Source: Thermoproteales archaeon (GTDB taxonomy: Archaea; Thermoproteota; Thermoprotei; Thermofilales; B69-G16). From it: a DNA stretch of 51,565 nucleotides. Shown here one piece after another: positions 1 through 11,357 of this stretch. A program made the position numbers and the translations under genes. Each line of letters begins with the position of its first letter. Within the stretch, counting starts at the first letter, position 1. A model generated the notes under the pieces. It ran no database searches. It was not told the origin of the DNA and saw only the letters and a list, made by a program, of their open reading frames with translations. The stretch is taken from contig JAGGZW010000113.1 of NCBI GenBank assembly GCA_021161825.1, positions 1 to 51,565 of the forward strand, in the 5' to 3' direction.

Positions 1-135
1 GCAGTTTCAAACATTAAATCTCCAATATTAATCAACCGTATTTTTTTCGCGCTTCTGCTCGGAACACCATTTCGTAGATTCTTTTAAATAATCAGCTTTG
101 CCGCTTCCGCTAATCCCTGTACAGAATATTTTCAT
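1..135 (-). pseudogene. P-loop nucleotide kinase/ATPase, N-terminal part, frameshifted, cut by window edge
   Basis: Read leftward from ATG 135, the protein begins MKIFCTGISGSGKADYL, a beta strand followed by a Walker A loop (GISGSGKA), as in archaeal adenylate-kinase-like P-loop proteins. The frame stops at about 36 codons, but just past a run of seven T on the plus strand (41-47) another frame continues as LINIGDLMFET, which looks like the natural continuation. Removing one base from the run joins the two. The residue after the Walker lysine is Ala instead of Thr/Ser. The gene runs off the window, so its function is only a fold-level guess. Confidence 0.5.
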
Positions 136-202
136 TAAAACCCTGTATATCTCTACCATGAAATATAATTATCTCTTAAATTGATAAAACCTGCGAGCGA
201 AT

Positions 203-1309
203 TTATGAAATGGGTTTATAAACTATTCCTAGAGAATCAGCGATACTGTAAGCTCTATGAATTTCTTCAATAGTTAAGCGTCTTGCGACATCCTTGTATT
301 TTTCTGGATATTTTAAAACTAAGTGCTCGGGGTGATATTGATCCATTACATTAACCAAAGCGTTCGGACAGTTTTTAGCAATCCACTCTAAAACCACTCT
401 CGTACAGCACTCTACATGGTTAGGTAAAACTAAATGTCTGATTATTATATCCCCCGAATTACAGGCTATTTTGTGGTTTCTAGATACTACACCAAAATAA
501 TTCTTTACCTTAGATAATCTGAATGCACAATCATCGTTTCCATACTTAAAATCTGGAAGCCAGATATCGATAAAATCTCTTAAAATCGTCATAGCTTCGA
601 TACTCAAGTACATATTGCTGTTCCAGAGGAGAGGAACGTTCGATTTCATAAACTTTAAAGACTTTATTATAGTATACAACTGCTGATCAGGATTTCCCCC
701 TACGTAGTTTATGTTTCTAGCCCCTCTTGCTCGCAAACTTTCAGCTATTAAAGCTAAATCCTTCGGAGAAACAGGACGCCCGTTCTCAGGGAACGTCGAA
801 ATGTCCCAATTCTGGCAGAATACGCACTTAAAGCTACAACTTGTAAAAAATATGGTTCCTGAAGGAACAAGAGGAGCTTCTTCGCCCATATGCAGAAATG
901 CCGATGCGACGTAGGCGGTGGCGCCAAGCTGGCAAATTCCTTTCTCGCCTTTAAGCCTGTTTACGCCGCATCGCCATTCACATAAATGACAATTTTGCAT
1001 TATTCTTTCGACGAGTTCTATTTTTAAATCTAAAAAGCTGTATTCTGGAACTGGTATTTCATCCAGTTTTTCTTCTTCGTTTAAAATTTTCTTATAAGTA
1101 TTCTCGAAGTTTTTCGATAGTTTAGAGTGGAGTGACCATAAGTCGTTTGTCTCCAAATCCTTAGGATTAATTTCAGCGTCTATCTTTTTAACAACTAGAT
1201 ACTTTGCGGGTCTACGATTTTTCATTACTAGATAGTAGTGGTTTAATCGCTTTTTTACTTCTGGGTATCCCCAAACATTTAATGCATCTGGACGTATAAG
1301 CATCCACAT
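203..1309 (-). CDS. Radical SAM protein, PflX-like (pyruvate formate-lyase activating enzyme-like)
   Basis: A 368-residue protein. It carries the radical SAM cluster motif CxxxCxxC at about Cys158, Cys162 and Cys165 (SCSFKCVFCQNWD), preceded by a second Cys-rich segment (Cys107, Cys110, Cys114, Cys126; NCHLCEWRCGVNR) typical of the COG1313/PflX group. The GGNPDQ segment matches the family SAM-binding region. PflX-like proteins are annotated as activases of glycyl radical enzymes, but in archaea the substrate is usually unknown, and no glycyl radical enzyme lies nearby. The first about 90 residues are an extension relative to short PflX proteins. The family call is firm, the substrate is not. 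Confidence 0.85.
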   Translation of the reverse strand: MWMLIRPDALNVWGYPEVKKRLNHYYLVMKNRRPAKYLVVKKIDAEINPKDLETNDLWSLHSKLSKNFENTYKKILNEEEKLDEIPVPEYSFLDLKIELVERIMQNCHLCEWRCGVNRLKGEKGICQLGATAYVASAFLHMGEEAPLVPSGTIFFTSCSFKCVFCQNWDISTFPENGRPVSPKDLALIAESLRARGARNINYVGGNPDQQLYTIIKSLKFMKSNVPLLWNSNMYLSIEAMTILRDFIDIWLPDFKYGNDDCAFRLSKVKNYFGVVSRNHKIACNSGDIIIRHLVLPNHVECCTRVVLEWIAKNCPNALVNVMDQYHPEHLVLKYPEKYKDVARRLTIEEIHRAYSIADSLGIVYKPIS

Positions 1310-1436
1310 TTTCTCATTTTATAGAGGGGTGCATGGCATAAAAACGTTTACTACATATGCTATTTGAGCCTGGTGAAATAAGCTAAAATGCGCGTTGGCA
1401 ATGGGTATTGTTAGTTTAAAGGGATGAGTAAAGACA

Positions 1437-1449
1437 TAAAAAATTTATA
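1437..1449 (+). promoter_or_regulatory. TATA box of the aIF5A gene
   Basis: An A/T run ending in TTTATAA lies about 50 nt before the ATG at 1494. A transcript starting about 25 nt downstream would have a short leader containing the GAGGTG ribosome site at 1478-1483. This supports the ATG at 1494 over the GTG at 1452, which would sit at or before the transcription start. Confidence 0.5.
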
Positions 1450-1493
1450 ACGTGGATGAGCTTATTAAAGAAAGTATTGAGGTGTATGTATTT

Positions 1494-1889
1494 ATGTCAA
1501 CCAAACCTGTTGAAGCTGGAAGTTTAAAAGTGGGTGCTTACGTTGTAATCGACGGAGAGCCTTGTAAAATTGTAAGCGTGGAAAGATCAAAACCTGGCAA
1601 ACATGGTTCTGCAAAAGTGCGGATTGTAGCAATTGGTATATTCGATGGAGTAAAAAGAAATCTTGTGTCTCCAGCTGACGCGCGCGTCGAATCGCCAGTG
1701 GTAGAAAAAATACCTGCGCAGGTCATAGCTTTGCTACCGGATTATATACAATTAATGCTGATGACAACGTATGAGACTATAGAAGTTCCCTACCCAGAAG
1801 ATGAAGAGCTTAAAAACAAGCTGACCGAGGGCCGAGAAGTAGAAGTATGGAAAATAATGGACAGATATAAGATAATGCGCGCTTTGTAG
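1494..1889 (+). CDS. eif5A: Translation initiation factor aIF5A
   Basis: A 131-residue protein (normal length) starting [14 protein letters not shown]. The N-terminal SH3-like domain carries the hypusine loop [10 protein letters not shown], so Lys36 is the predicted hypusine/deoxyhypusine site. The C-terminal OB-fold follows. aIF5A relieves ribosome stalling and helps peptide bond formation. The start at ATG 1494 is chosen because GAGGTG (1478-1483) lies 10 nt upstream. A frame extension to 1452 exists but is not family-like. Its stop abuts the end of the convergent DUF655 gene with no gap. Confidence 0.95.
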   Translation: MSTKPVEAGSLKVGAYVVIDGEPCKIVSVERSKPGKHGSAKVRIVAIGIFDGVKRNLVSPADARVESPVVEKIPAQVIALLPDYIQLMLMTTYETIEVPYPEDEELKNKLTEGREVEVWKIMDRYKIMRAL

Positions 1890-2498
1890 TCAGAAACGAG
1901 GGCGGGGTCTTTTAATAACTTGAGGAGGAACAAACAGGTAGTGTCTCTGCGGCTCGCTTAACTCCTCGATAATTCTCTCGACGATTACTTTAACGGGATC
2001 GATTTTCGTTCTTTCTTTAATATCATCGAACGATTCAAAGGGTTTGCGTCTCCTCTCTTCTAAAATTTTCCATAGCGTTCGCTTACCAATGCCTCTTAAA
2101 AGCTCCAAACTATGCATTTTCTTCGTCAAAGGAGCGGCTTTGTTGAAGAAATCCACGTATTCTTTTTCTCTTTTCTTTACAATTAGCTGCAGGATTACGG
2201 GAAGCTCTGCCTTCGCAGTCGCAGTTAATTCGTCATAAGATAGCCTACGTGTAACTCTTACAATACTTTCGTCGTAAACCCTTCCAAGGTATACGCGATC
2301 CCTAATATTAAACTGTAAACCTGGTAGAGGAGTCACCTCGAGAAGAGTAAAATAAGATTCCCCAATGGCTTGGGCGATAGGCCCCCTATACCTTACCTCA
2401 TATCGTGACATGTAACCTGGACCATATCCAAAAGGAAGATAATCCAGAATATAGACGTAGTCTTCCATAAACTGCTTCTTGCCATAAAGGGGCTTCAT
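1890..2498 (-). CDS. DUF655 family protein (COG1491), predicted RNA-binding
   Basis: A 202-residue protein. The N-terminal half (DYLPFGYGPG...RDRVYLG) is a beta-rich OB-like region. The C-terminal half has a helix-hairpin-helix (LRGIGKRTLWKILEERR, about residues 134-150) and a basic tail (KRPRPRF). DUF655 lies beside rpoF in most archaea, as here, where it follows rpoF by about 20 nt in the same direction. Its exact role is not established; a nucleic-acid function is inferred from the HhH and the conserved context. Confidence 0.9.
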   Translation of the reverse strand: MKPLYGKKQFMEDYVYILDYLPFGYGPGYMSRYEVRYRGPIAQAIGESYFTLLEVTPLPGLQFNIRDRVYLGRVYDESIVRVTRRLSYDELTATAKAELPVILQLIVKKREKEYVDFFNKAAPLTKKMHSLELLRGIGKRTLWKILEERRRKPFESFDDIKERTKIDPVKVIVERIIEELSEPQRHYLFVPPQVIKRPRPRF

Positions 2499-2518
2499 TA
2501 TAAAAGTCCTCCTCTAGG

Positions 2519-2857
2519 CTAATCTATTATCCTATACTCATCCAGCTTTTCAACGATCTCCTTCAGCTCTTCGGTAGTGAAGACGCGTTCAACAGGGGCT
2601 AAAATAGTTCTTAATTCTTCAATACTCTTAGGCATAATATTCAATATTTGGATAGCTATTTCTTCAGGTAATCCCTTCTCCTCGATCAAAAACTTTTTAG
2701 CTTCCTCAACTCGTTCCTCGTTAATCTTAGTAAAAGTTCTCGCATATTCTAGGGTTATAGTCTGAATGCTATCTAGCTCGCTGTTTTTTGCTTTTTCTTC
2801 TAGTATTTTTTTAACTTCAGAAATTGTGATAGGTTTTTCTGATATCACTTCAAGCAT
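2519..2857 (-). CDS. rpoF: DNA-directed RNA polymerase subunit F (Rpo4)
   Basis: About 113 residues, starting MLEVISEKPITISEVKKIL. Rpo4/RpoF pairs with Rpo7 to form the RNA polymerase stalk that binds emerging RNA and helps open the promoter. The helical C-terminal HRDC-like part is seen in LPEEIAIQILNIMPKSIEELRTIL. Two adjacent ATG codons and an upstream GTG are possible starts. AAGGTG at 2864-2869 is best placed (6 nt) for the ATG at 2857. The gene is followed by DUF655 in the classical order. The L21e gene that often precedes it is absent here. Confidence 0.9.
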   Translation of the reverse strand: MLEVISEKPITISEVKKILEEKAKNSELDSIQTITLEYARTFTKINEERVEEAKKFLIEEKGLPEEIAIQILNIMPKSIEELRTILAPVERVFTTEELKEIVEKLDEYRIID

Positions 2858-3023
2858 CATCGACACCTTAGCACTTAACAGAATATATGTAAAGAAAACT
2901 ATTTATTTCTATTTCTGTAATACCTTACTAAAAGAGGTAAACCGTTTTAAACTATGTAACAATTATTTCTAAGCATTGCCTGATACTGCAAATTTTTAAG
3001 TTATTCTAGCTTTCAATATTAAA

Positions 3024-3122
3024 TGGGCCCGCGGGGATTTGAACCCCGGACCACTCCCGCGTCAGGGGAGTTTTAGGGTACGCTTGATAGTGCGTCTATC
3101 CTAGCCACTAGACGACGGGCCC
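3024..3122 (-). tRNA. tRNA-Val(GAC) with a 26-nt non-canonical intron
   Basis: The acceptor stem GGGCCCG/CGGGCCC, a T arm with TTCAAAT and discriminator A73 fold cleanly. The anticodon loop is CUGACGC between CUCCC and GGGAG, giving anticodon GAC (plus-strand 3061-3063). A 26-nt insert at 3071-3096 interrupts the gene between position 26 and the 5' strand of the anticodon stem. Removing it leaves a standard 73-nt tRNA. This is not the usual 37/38 intron site. The exact splice points are good to about one or two bases. No CCA is encoded. Confidence 0.9.
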
Positions 3123-3144
3123 GGTTTAAATTATTACGGAAAGG

Positions 3145-3156
3145 TGTATATATTTT
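3145..3156. promoter_or_regulatory. Shared TATA element between tRNA-Val and the GPN GTPase gene
   Basis: GTATATATTTTT lies about 27 nt from the 5' end of tRNA-Val on one side and about 35 nt before the ATG of the GPN gene on the other. No other good TATA box is present in the 62-nt gap, so a near-symmetric element may serve both directions. Confidence 0.45.
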
Positions 3157-3184
3157 TCACTATCTACTAAAACGAGGTTTTCTA

Positions 3185-3967
3185 ATGTCCGACGCATTAT
3201 ACTTTGACAGTAAACAAATAACTATATTTTTAGGACCAGCTGGAAGCGGAAAAACTACGATGGTTGGAGCTTTCGGCAGTTGGCTTAGCAATTCGATAAA
3301 GATGAACGTTGGCTACGTCAATCTCGATCCGGGTGCAGAAATACTGCCCTACAAACCTCATTTCGATATCAGAAAAATGTTCACTATAAAGGATATAATG
3401 ATTAGAGAAAAACTGGGTCCAAACGGGGCTTTTATAAAGAGCATGGATTTAATGCTTAAATCTAAGAGCAAGATATTGGCTGCTATAAAAGGAATTAGGA
3501 GCGATTTTATTCTTATAGACACTCCGGGTCAAATGGAGTTGTTCGTTTTCAGAGAGACAGGACCAGCTTTTCTCATGAAGTTGAAAGAGATAGGTTACGT
3601 GGTAGGCGTGTTGATCTTTGATCCAGTAATGGCTCAATCACCTTCAAGCTTTGTGGCTATGAAACTTTTATCTATAGTTGCGCAGCTAAGGCTCGGGATT
3701 GATAATATAATCGTCTTAAATAAGATAGACGCAATCAAGGATAAAAACGTTTTAAAAATGATAGAAGATTCTCGCTACTTGAAAGAAGTTCTTTCCGAGA
3801 GCTGTGAAGGAGTGATAGGTGACATGGCATTTTCACTGCTAAATGTTATAGATGACTACATGCCAGCCAGCCGTTTGGTAAAAATTTCAGCTTTAAAGAG
3901 TATAGGATTCGAAGAGCTTTACGATATTCTGCACGAGATTTTCTGTACTTGTGGAGATTTAACCTAG
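3185..3967 (+). CDS. GPN-loop GTPase (Npa3/XAB1 family)
   Basis: A 260-residue protein. It has Walker A GPAGSGKTT (residues 17-25), the diagnostic GPN loop (LGPNGAF, Gly78-Pro79-Asn80), the switch II motif DTPGQME and the base-specificity motif LNKID. GPN GTPases dimerise and complete each other's active sites. The eukaryotic members assemble RNA polymerase II; the archaeal role is inferred to be similar but is unproven. A GAGGTTT ribosome site precedes the ATG. Its last 4 nt overlap the end of the convergent cdc6 gene. Confidence 0.93.
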   Translation: MSDALYFDSKQITIFLGPAGSGKTTMVGAFGSWLSNSIKMNVGYVNLDPGAEILPYKPHFDIRKMFTIKDIMIREKLGPNGAFIKSMDLMLKSKSKILAAIKGIRSDFILIDTPGQMELFVFRETGPAFLMKLKEIGYVVGVLIFDPVMAQSPSSFVAMKLLSIVAQLRLGIDNIIVLNKIDAIKDKNVLKMIEDSRYLKEVLSESCEGVIGDMAFSLLNVIDDYMPASRLVKISALKSIGFEELYDILHEIFCTCGDLT

Positions 3968-5175
3968 AAGTTATGGGTTGAGAAAATGTCTATTAAAGCA
4001 AAGTCTTCTTCTACGCCTTCTCTTATACTGGCCTCGGACACGCTCAGTTTAATTCTTTTTGTCCTACCGTATCTTCCTAGACTAACCACTTGAGCGTTTA
4101 TGATACCGAGCATATCTAGCTCGTTTATAATATCACTGATCCTCCTTTGAGTTACTGGTTCCACACCCAAGTTTCTAGCGAATTCTAAATATCTATTGTA
4201 TATGCCTCCTGTTGTAATAATTCTTTCTCCCCGCTTTTGTAAAGATAAAATTGAAGCCAATACGAGCTTTACATGTAACGGCATAGATTTAATTAAGTCG
4301 ACAGCAAGATTTTTCTCAATCTCTTTCTGCGCCATTTTTACATGCACGTTATTAACCTTTTTTGCGTTTGCTCTCTCGGCTATGTCAGCAGCTTTCAAAA
4401 GCAAGTCAAGTGCAAGTCTACAATCACCATTTTGTCTTGCGGCTATAGCTGCACAGAGAGGTATTACATCATCTTCTAGCACGCCAGGCCGAAATGCCTG
4501 CTCAGCACGTATTCTTAAAATATCCTCTAGCTCTCTACTGGTATAGGGCGGGAAGACGAGCTCTTCTTCACCTAAGCTGCTTCTAACTCTGGCATCTAGA
4601 AAATCCATGAACCGTAAATCGTTTGTAATGCCAATTATAGAAACTTTGGAGGTTGACAATTGATCGTTAATCCTAGTTAAGAAGTAGAGTACATCGTCTC
4701 CCTTTCTTTTAACAAGATAATCTATTTCGTCTAAGATAACTAGCATAAAACGTCGTCTGCGCTCTAAGCCGTTAACAAACCTTTTTAAAACCTCGCTTGT
4801 GGAGAGGCCTGTAAACGGGACTCTTTGACCTACAGCCCTAGCAAGCTCAGCCATAACCCTATAGCTGGTATCAGTATGCCTGCAATTTACATATACATAA
4901 GTTATCTTATCGCCGATCTTCTTTTCAAGCTTTCTAATAACATATTTCGTAACGGCAGTTTTACCAGTACCCGTTAAGCCGTAAATAAAGACGTTTGACG
5001 GTCGAGAACCATGGAGAATAGGAGCAAGTATAAGTCCAAGCTTATATATCTGCTTATCCCTGTGAGGGAGATGGTCTGGCACGTAATCTGGCAATAGTAG
5101 CTCTCTCTTCTTAAAGATGCTGGATTTCATAAATTGATCAAACAGCTGATCCAGATCAACACCTAATTTCGACAT
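3964..5175 (-). CDS. cdc6: Orc1/Cdc6 replication initiator
   Basis: A 403-residue AAA+ ATPase with Walker A GLTGTGKT (residues 66-73), Walker B VILDEID and sensor 1 IGITND. A lid with RQNGDCRLALDLL and a C-terminal winged helix (about residues 300-400) complete it. It binds origin recognition boxes and loads MCM. An archaeal origin often lies beside cdc6. The 94-nt gap upstream (5176-5269) is AT-rich but shows no obvious repeated ORB elements, so an origin is not called here. Confidence 0.95.
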   Translation of the reverse strand: MSKLGVDLDQLFDQFMKSSIFKKRELLLPDYVPDHLPHRDKQIYKLGLILAPILHGSRPSNVFIYGLTGTGKTAVTKYVIRKLEKKIGDKITYVYVNCRHTDTSYRVMAELARAVGQRVPFTGLSTSEVLKRFVNGLERRRRFMLVILDEIDYLVKRKGDDVLYFLTRINDQLSTSKVSIIGITNDLRFMDFLDARVRSSLGEEELVFPPYTSRELEDILRIRAEQAFRPGVLEDDVIPLCAAIAARQNGDCRLALDLLLKAADIAERANAKKVNNVHVKMAQKEIEKNLAVDLIKSMPLHVKLVLASILSLQKRGERIITTGGIYNRYLEFARNLGVEPVTQRRISDIINELDMLGIINAQVVSLGRYGRTKRIKLSVSEASIREGVEEDFALIDIFSTHNF

Positions 5176-5269
5176 ATTCCACTCGAAGCATAGGAAGTCA
5201 AGGTTTTAAATATTCTTAAACAACAAGCCCTGAGATATGCATGCAAAAAATATGTTAATAATACATGGG

Positions 5270-5800
5270 CTATGCTTGAACCAGCTTTTTCACAGCAGTA
5301 ATCATTCCCTCATAATCCTTCTCACTCCATGCAATTAACCTAATCTCTCTAATAGACGGACATTTAGAAAAATCAAAATTTCTAATTTCTTCAATAATAG
5401 TTGCAGCCGAATCTTCCACAGGAATACCTCCCACTCCTGCACCCAAAGCTGGAAACGCTATGCATGCAATGGCGTGCGTACACGCTAGGTCTAACACAGC
5501 TTTTGCAGCTTTCATCACATTATTAATGTTTATCCTCATAGCGGGTTTTTTCATAGTAGGCGCATGGATAACGTATCTAGCTTTCAAATTCCCGGCGCTT
5601 GTCAAGACCGCCTTGCCAACGGGTACCGGAGCGTAACGCCTAGCCTCTTTTTCAATAACAGATCCGCCCTTCTTTTTTATTGCTCCTGCAACTCCACCAC
5701 CCATGATCATAAGAGAGTTAGCGGGATTAACTATTGCATCGCAGTCTTCTTCGGTAATATCTCCACGCTTAACCACTACTCTTAATATTTTTGATCTCAA
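5270..5800 (-). CDS. Macro domain (ADP-ribose-binding/hydrolase) protein
   Basis: A 176-residue stand-alone macro domain. It shows the ADP-ribose contacts DAIVNPAN (about residues 20-27), the glycine loop MGGGVAGAI and the second loop ALGAGVGGIP. Proteins of this size hydrolyse O-acetyl-ADP-ribose or remove ADP-ribose from proteins or DNA. It lies just upstream of cdc6 in the same direction, with 94 nt between them, so co-transcription is possible. There is no DarT-like toxin beside it, so an antitoxin role is not suggested. Confidence 0.93.
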   Translation of the reverse strand: MRSKILRVVVKRGDITEEDCDAIVNPANSLMIMGGGVAGAIKKKGGSVIEKEARRYAPVPVGKAVLTSAGNLKARYVIHAPTMKKPAMRININNVMKAAKAVLDLACTHAIACIAFPALGAGVGGIPVEDSAATIIEEIRNFDFSKCPSIREIRLIAWSEKDYEGMITAVKKLVQA

Positions 5801-5885
5801 ACAATTCCATAATAACCACTTAACCCGAAGCTGTTCGTACTGAATTTCGTATGTTTCTTAAACAATATTATTTAATAGTTAAGTA

Positions 5886-5990
5886 CGCCGGGGCCGGGAC
5901 TTGAACCCGGGAGCCTCTTACGAGGCATCGGATCTCGAGTTCGGCTTTGCTAAGTGTCCGACCCCTTGGACCTAACTCGGGCACCCCGGC
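5886..5990 (-). tRNA. tRNA-Ser(CGA) with a 17-nt non-canonical intron
   Basis: A class II tRNA: acceptor GCCGGGG/CCCCGGC, discriminator G, a long variable arm with a GCCUC/GAGGC hairpin and a T arm with TTCAAGT. The loop CUCGAGA between UCGGA and UCCGA gives anticodon CGA (plus-strand 5935-5937). A 17-nt insert at 5940-5956 separates positions 31 and 32, that is, before the anticodon loop. A 37/38 intron is excluded because the loop would then lack U33. Confidence 0.88.
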
Positions 5991-6084
5991 TCTATCATTA
6001 ATTAGTTTGTGCTATTAAATTAAGTTTTGCATTTGAATAATAAAGATTATATATTTCTTTCTTCTAGTTTTGGCGGGGATTAGA

Positions 6085-6282
6085 ATGGCCTTAACTACGT
6101 CTAAATCTGCAACGCTAAAAATGCCAATGTGCACATCCTGTGGAAAGCCGATACCACCGCACGAAAGGGGAGTAAAGTTTAGATGTCCAAACTGTGGAGA
6201 GTTTATAATATGGCGATGCTATAAGTGTAGGAAGCTAATGAACCCGTATAAATGTCCAAAATGTGGTTTTGAAGGTCCATGA
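6085..6282 (+). CDS. Small zinc-ribbon protein (COG2888-like)
   Basis: About 65 residues, with four CxxC pairs (CTSC, CPNC, CYKC, CPKC) forming two zinc ribbons. This family of small archaeal proteins (predicted RNA-binding Zn-ribbon, also annotated as translation-associated) is usually encoded directly before aEF1-beta, as here. ATG 6085 is preferred over the TTG at 6070 because GGGGAT precedes it and the TATA at about 6047-6056 would give a short leader. Its stop codon overlaps the ribosome site of the next gene. Confidence 0.88.
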   Translation: MALTTSKSATLKMPMCTSCGKPIPPHERGVKFRCPNCGEFIIWRCYKCRKLMNPYKCPKCGFEGP

Positions 6283-6292
6283 GGTGGTAAAT

Positions 6293-6565
6293 TTGGCGCG
6301 AGTAGTAGTTTCCCTTAAAATATTACCTGACGACGTCGAGCTTTCCCTCGAGGAACTCGAGAAAAGGATACGAGAAAAACTCCCGGAGAATTATGAAGTA
6401 TTAAAATCCGCAAAAGAGCCTATTGCATTCGGTCTTAATGCGTTAAGATTATACATTTCGATACCTGAAGAAACAGAGGGAGGAACCAGCAAGCTAGAGG
6501 AAGTTATAGCCGGAGTTGAAGGAGTAAGCCAAGTGGAAGTATTAATGGTTAGTCGTATGCTCTAA
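6293..6565 (+). CDS. Elongation factor 1-beta (aEF1B)
   Basis: About 90 residues starting MARVVVSLKILPDDVELSLE. This is the nucleotide-exchange factor for aEF1A, with an alpha/beta ferredoxin-like fold of normal archaeal length. A TTG start at 6293 is chosen because GAGGTGG (6281-6287) sits 5 nt upstream and family members begin at this point. The frame is open to 6263 but inside the previous gene. It forms a two-gene unit with the Zn-ribbon protein. Confidence 0.93.
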   Translation: MARVVVSLKILPDDVELSLEELEKRIREKLPENYEVLKSAKEPIAFGLNALRLYISIPEETEGGTSKLEEVIAGVEGVSQVEVLMVSRML

Positions 6566-6636
6566 TACTTGTTCTAACTCAGCTGGGGAAAGTTATTTCA
6601 TACACAAAAGTTAAATACTGTTTTGTAATCATTTGA

Positions 6637-8877
<2,241 letters not shown>

Positions 8878-8881
8878 TTTG

Positions 8882-9100
8882 ATGAATATGTTACCACTTC
8901 ACATTTTCATTCTAAGAGAGTTAAGAAAAAATAATGGCACTTTAACGGATAAAGAATTGTATAGAATCGCTAGAAAGGTCTACGATGAGAATTTATCTTT
9001 TTCTGAATTCAATAAGATGCTGATGACGTTGGAAATCCGAGGCAAGATTATAGTGGAGCCTTTAAAGAGGAACTTGAGAATAATAAGGCTGGCTCGGTAA
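8882..9100 (+). CDS. Small winged-helix-like protein downstream of cdc48
   Basis: About 72 residues, with helices RELRKNNGTLTDKELYRIARK and FNKMLMTLEIRGKI followed by a beta-wing-like end (IIVEPLKRNLRIIRLAR). This pattern matches short archaeal winged-helix proteins. It begins 4 nt after cdc48 and is probably co-transcribed with it. The start could be ATG 8882 or ATG 8888, as there is no clear ribosome site. Function unknown; DNA or RNA binding is an inference from the fold pattern. Confidence 0.75.
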   Translation: MNMLPLHIFILRELRKNNGTLTDKELYRIARKVYDENLSFSEFNKMLMTLEIRGKIIVEPLKRNLRIIRLAR

Positions 9101-9151
9101 TATCGCGATAAAATAATATCTTCGATTTTTGTCATAAATATTGGGATACTG

Positions 9152-10192
9152 ATGGGTGTAAATCTTCGAGAATTAGTTGAAAAAGTTAAAAAACAGATAA
9201 ATCTTAAAGATTTAAATAAAAAAGTTGTAGCTATTGACGCTTATAACATGCTTTACCAGTTTCTTGCAATAATAAGACAACCAGATGGGACTCCTTTAAT
9301 GAATCGCCGTGGCGAAGTTACTAGTCATTTAAGCGGCTTATTCTATAGAACCATTAATCTTTTAGAAAATGGTATAAAACCAGTCTACATTTTTGACGGA
9401 AAACCACCCGAATTGAAAACAGCAGTTCTTGAGAAGAGATTGCAGATAAAAGTTGAGGCTGAAAAAAGATATAGAGAAGCTTTGGCTCGCGGAGACCTTG
9501 AGGAAGCCAGGATATACGCCCAGCAAACTGCAAGGTTATCTAAAGAAATGGTCGACAACGCTAAGACGTTGCTCGATTATATGGGCGTTCCATGGGTTCA
9601 AGCGCCTTCCGAAGGAGAAGCTCAAAGCGCATATATGACGCTAAAAGGTGATGCATGGGCGTCTGCAAGTCAAGATTACGATTCGCTGCTTTTTGGATCT
9701 AAAAGGTTAATAAGAAATCTAGCGATTACAGGAAGAAGAAAACTTCCACGGAAAAACGTTTACATAGAAATCACTCCCGAGCTTATTCTACTAGATGAAA
9801 TACTAAAAGAGCATGAAATAAGCAGAGAGCAGTTGATAGATATAGCTATCCTGATAGGAACAGACTACAATCCTGAAGGCGTGAAAGGCATAGGAGTTAA
9901 ACGAGCCTTAAAACTTGTAAAAACTTACGGAAATATAGAAAGGATCAGGGAAATCCTTGGTAAGGAAGCATTGCCGGAAAATGTAGATCAAATAAAGAAA
10001 ATCTTCTTGAATCCAGAAGTGACAGATGATTACGAGCTAAAATGGTCGATGCCTGATAAGGAAGCTATAATAAGATTTCTATGCTATGAACATGATTTTT
10101 CAAGGGAAAGAGTAGAAAAAGCTGTTGAAAGAGCTGAAAAATCGCTAAAAATCTTCTCTTCTCAAACCAGCTTAGAATCGTGGTTTAGTTGA
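9152..10192 (+). CDS. fen: Flap endonuclease 1
   Basis: A 346-residue protein of the XPG/FEN1 family, cutting 5' flaps in Okazaki fragment maturation and repair. Metal-ligand segments are visible: [41 protein letters not shown] and [14 protein letters not shown] (H2TH region). The last residues, [11 protein letters not shown], contain a PCNA-interacting PIP box (QxxLxxWF). The stop overlaps the TTG start of the next gene, indicating an operon with pcm and DUF371. Confidence 0.97.
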   Translation: MGVNLRELVEKVKKQINLKDLNKKVVAIDAYNMLYQFLAIIRQPDGTPLMNRRGEVTSHLSGLFYRTINLLENGIKPVYIFDGKPPELKTAVLEKRLQIKVEAEKRYREALARGDLEEARIYAQQTARLSKEMVDNAKTLLDYMGVPWVQAPSEGEAQSAYMTLKGDAWASASQDYDSLLFGSKRLIRNLAITGRRKLPRKNVYIEITPELILLDEILKEHEISREQLIDIAILIGTDYNPEGVKGIGVKRALKLVKTYGNIERIREILGKEALPENVDQIKKIFLNPEVTDDYELKWSMPDKEAIIRFLCYEHDFSRERVEKAVERAEKSLKIFSSQTSLESWFS

Positions 10193-10872
10193 GCGATTTT
10201 ACTACAAAAAGGAAAAAGCTCGTAGAAAAACTAGTTAGAGAAGGTATTTTAAAAAGCCCCGAAATTATAAAAGCTTTCTTAAAAGTTCCTCGGGAAGAGT
10301 TTGTTCTACCAGAGTATAAAAAATTAGCCTACGAGGATTATCCACTTCCAATTTTAAAAGACCAGACTATTTCAGCCCCTCATATGTGTGCAATAATGTG
10401 CGAGGTTTTAAAGATTGAAAAAGGTAACAAAATACTAGAAGTGGGCGCGGGTAGCGGCTATCACGCCGCATTATGTGCTGAAATAACGGCTCCATCGAAT
10501 AGCTCCTCTGACGGTTACGTAATGACGATAGAATATTTTCCAGAACTTGCCGCATTTGCGCAGTCAAATCTTAAACGCGCCAACTATGACGATAGAGTAT
10601 ATGTAACAGTTTACGATGGCAGTCGAGGAGCGCCCACAAAACGGAATTTTGATCGCATATTAGTAACAGCAGCTGCTCCTTCAATACCGCCGCCACTTTT
10701 AGATCTACTTAACGCTCCTGGTAGATTAGTCCTTCCGGTAGGCTCGAGTTATTTTCAAATGTTGACGTTGGTAGAGAAAGATGAGCATGGTAACGTAAGA
10801 AAAACTGAAGTAGGAGGGTGTATTTTTGTTCCATTACTGGGAGAATATGGACATCGAAGAGATACTATCTAA
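10189..10872 (+). CDS. pcm: Protein-L-isoaspartate O-methyltransferase
   Basis: A 227-residue protein that repairs isoaspartyl residues using SAM. The SAM-binding glycine motif is [15 protein letters not shown] (about residues 85-99), and the N-terminal [22 protein letters not shown] and QTISAPHM segments are classical for PCMT. A TTG start overlaps the fen stop (TTGA). Protein repair is common in hyperthermophiles. Confidence 0.95.
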   Translation: MSDFTTKRKKLVEKLVREGILKSPEIIKAFLKVPREEFVLPEYKKLAYEDYPLPILKDQTISAPHMCAIMCEVLKIEKGNKILEVGAGSGYHAALCAEITAPSNSSSDGYVMTIEYFPELAAFAQSNLKRANYDDRVYVTVYDGSRGAPTKRNFDRILVTAAAPSIPPPLLDLLNAPGRLVLPVGSSYFQMLTLVEKDEHGNVRKTEVGGCIFVPLLGEYGHRRDTI

Positions 10873-11353
10873 GCTTGGCCTACACTATGAAAAGATAAAC
10901 GCAGAGGGTCATGAAAACATAAAAGCAACTCATAAAACAACACTTGAAATAACAAAAGAAGATTATTTAACTCCAAAAGGCACATGTATTATAGCTGTTA
11001 AAGCGGATAAATCTGTGGGAGAATTATCCACTCATACAAAAAACTTGCTTAGACAACCCGATAACAGGGTTTTCTTGATAATTTGCGTTGACGATGAATT
11101 AGATATAGTTGAAGCCCATACCTCGCCAAGGCTAATATTAAAAAGTCCTACATCATTAGTTATCAGGAAAAGTGACTACGTGGATGATAGAACATTAGCT
11201 ATTAAAGCAGACAAATCCGCAAAGGATTTAAAAAGGCATATAATTCAGAAATTAAGACAAAAAGCTTTACTCCAAGCATATGTAGTAATCACGCAAAAGC
11301 AGATAAAATCACATCTACAAAAACTTTATAAAAACCCTTCATTAACAAAATAA
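10826..11353 (+). CDS. DUF371 family protein (COG2090)
   Basis: About 175 residues. The segment GHENIKATHKTTLEITKEDYLTP is typical of DUF371, a small archaeal beta-rich family of unknown function. A TTG at 10826 is preceded by GGAGGGTG (10813-10820) at 5 nt, and ATG 10847 is the alternative start. Either way it overlaps the 3' end of pcm. The TATA box for tRNA-Lys (11326-11336) lies inside its last codons. Confidence 0.85.
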   Translation: MFHYWENMDIEEILSKLGLHYEKINAEGHENIKATHKTTLEITKEDYLTPKGTCIIAVKADKSVGELSTHTKNLLRQPDNRVFLIICVDDELDIVEAHTSPRLILKSPTSLVIRKSDYVDDRTLAIKADKSAKDLKRHIIQKLRQKALLQAYVVITQKQIKSHLQKLYKNPSLTK

Positions 11354-11357
11354 CAGC

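Noticed and set aside
5176-5269. Replication origin next to cdc6
   Set aside because: The short AT-rich gap shows no repeated ORB-like elements or extended dyads.
5886-5990. tRNA-Leu reading of the class II tRNA
   Set aside because: No Leu anticodon gives a loop with U33; CUCGAGA with CGA (Ser) pairs correctly.
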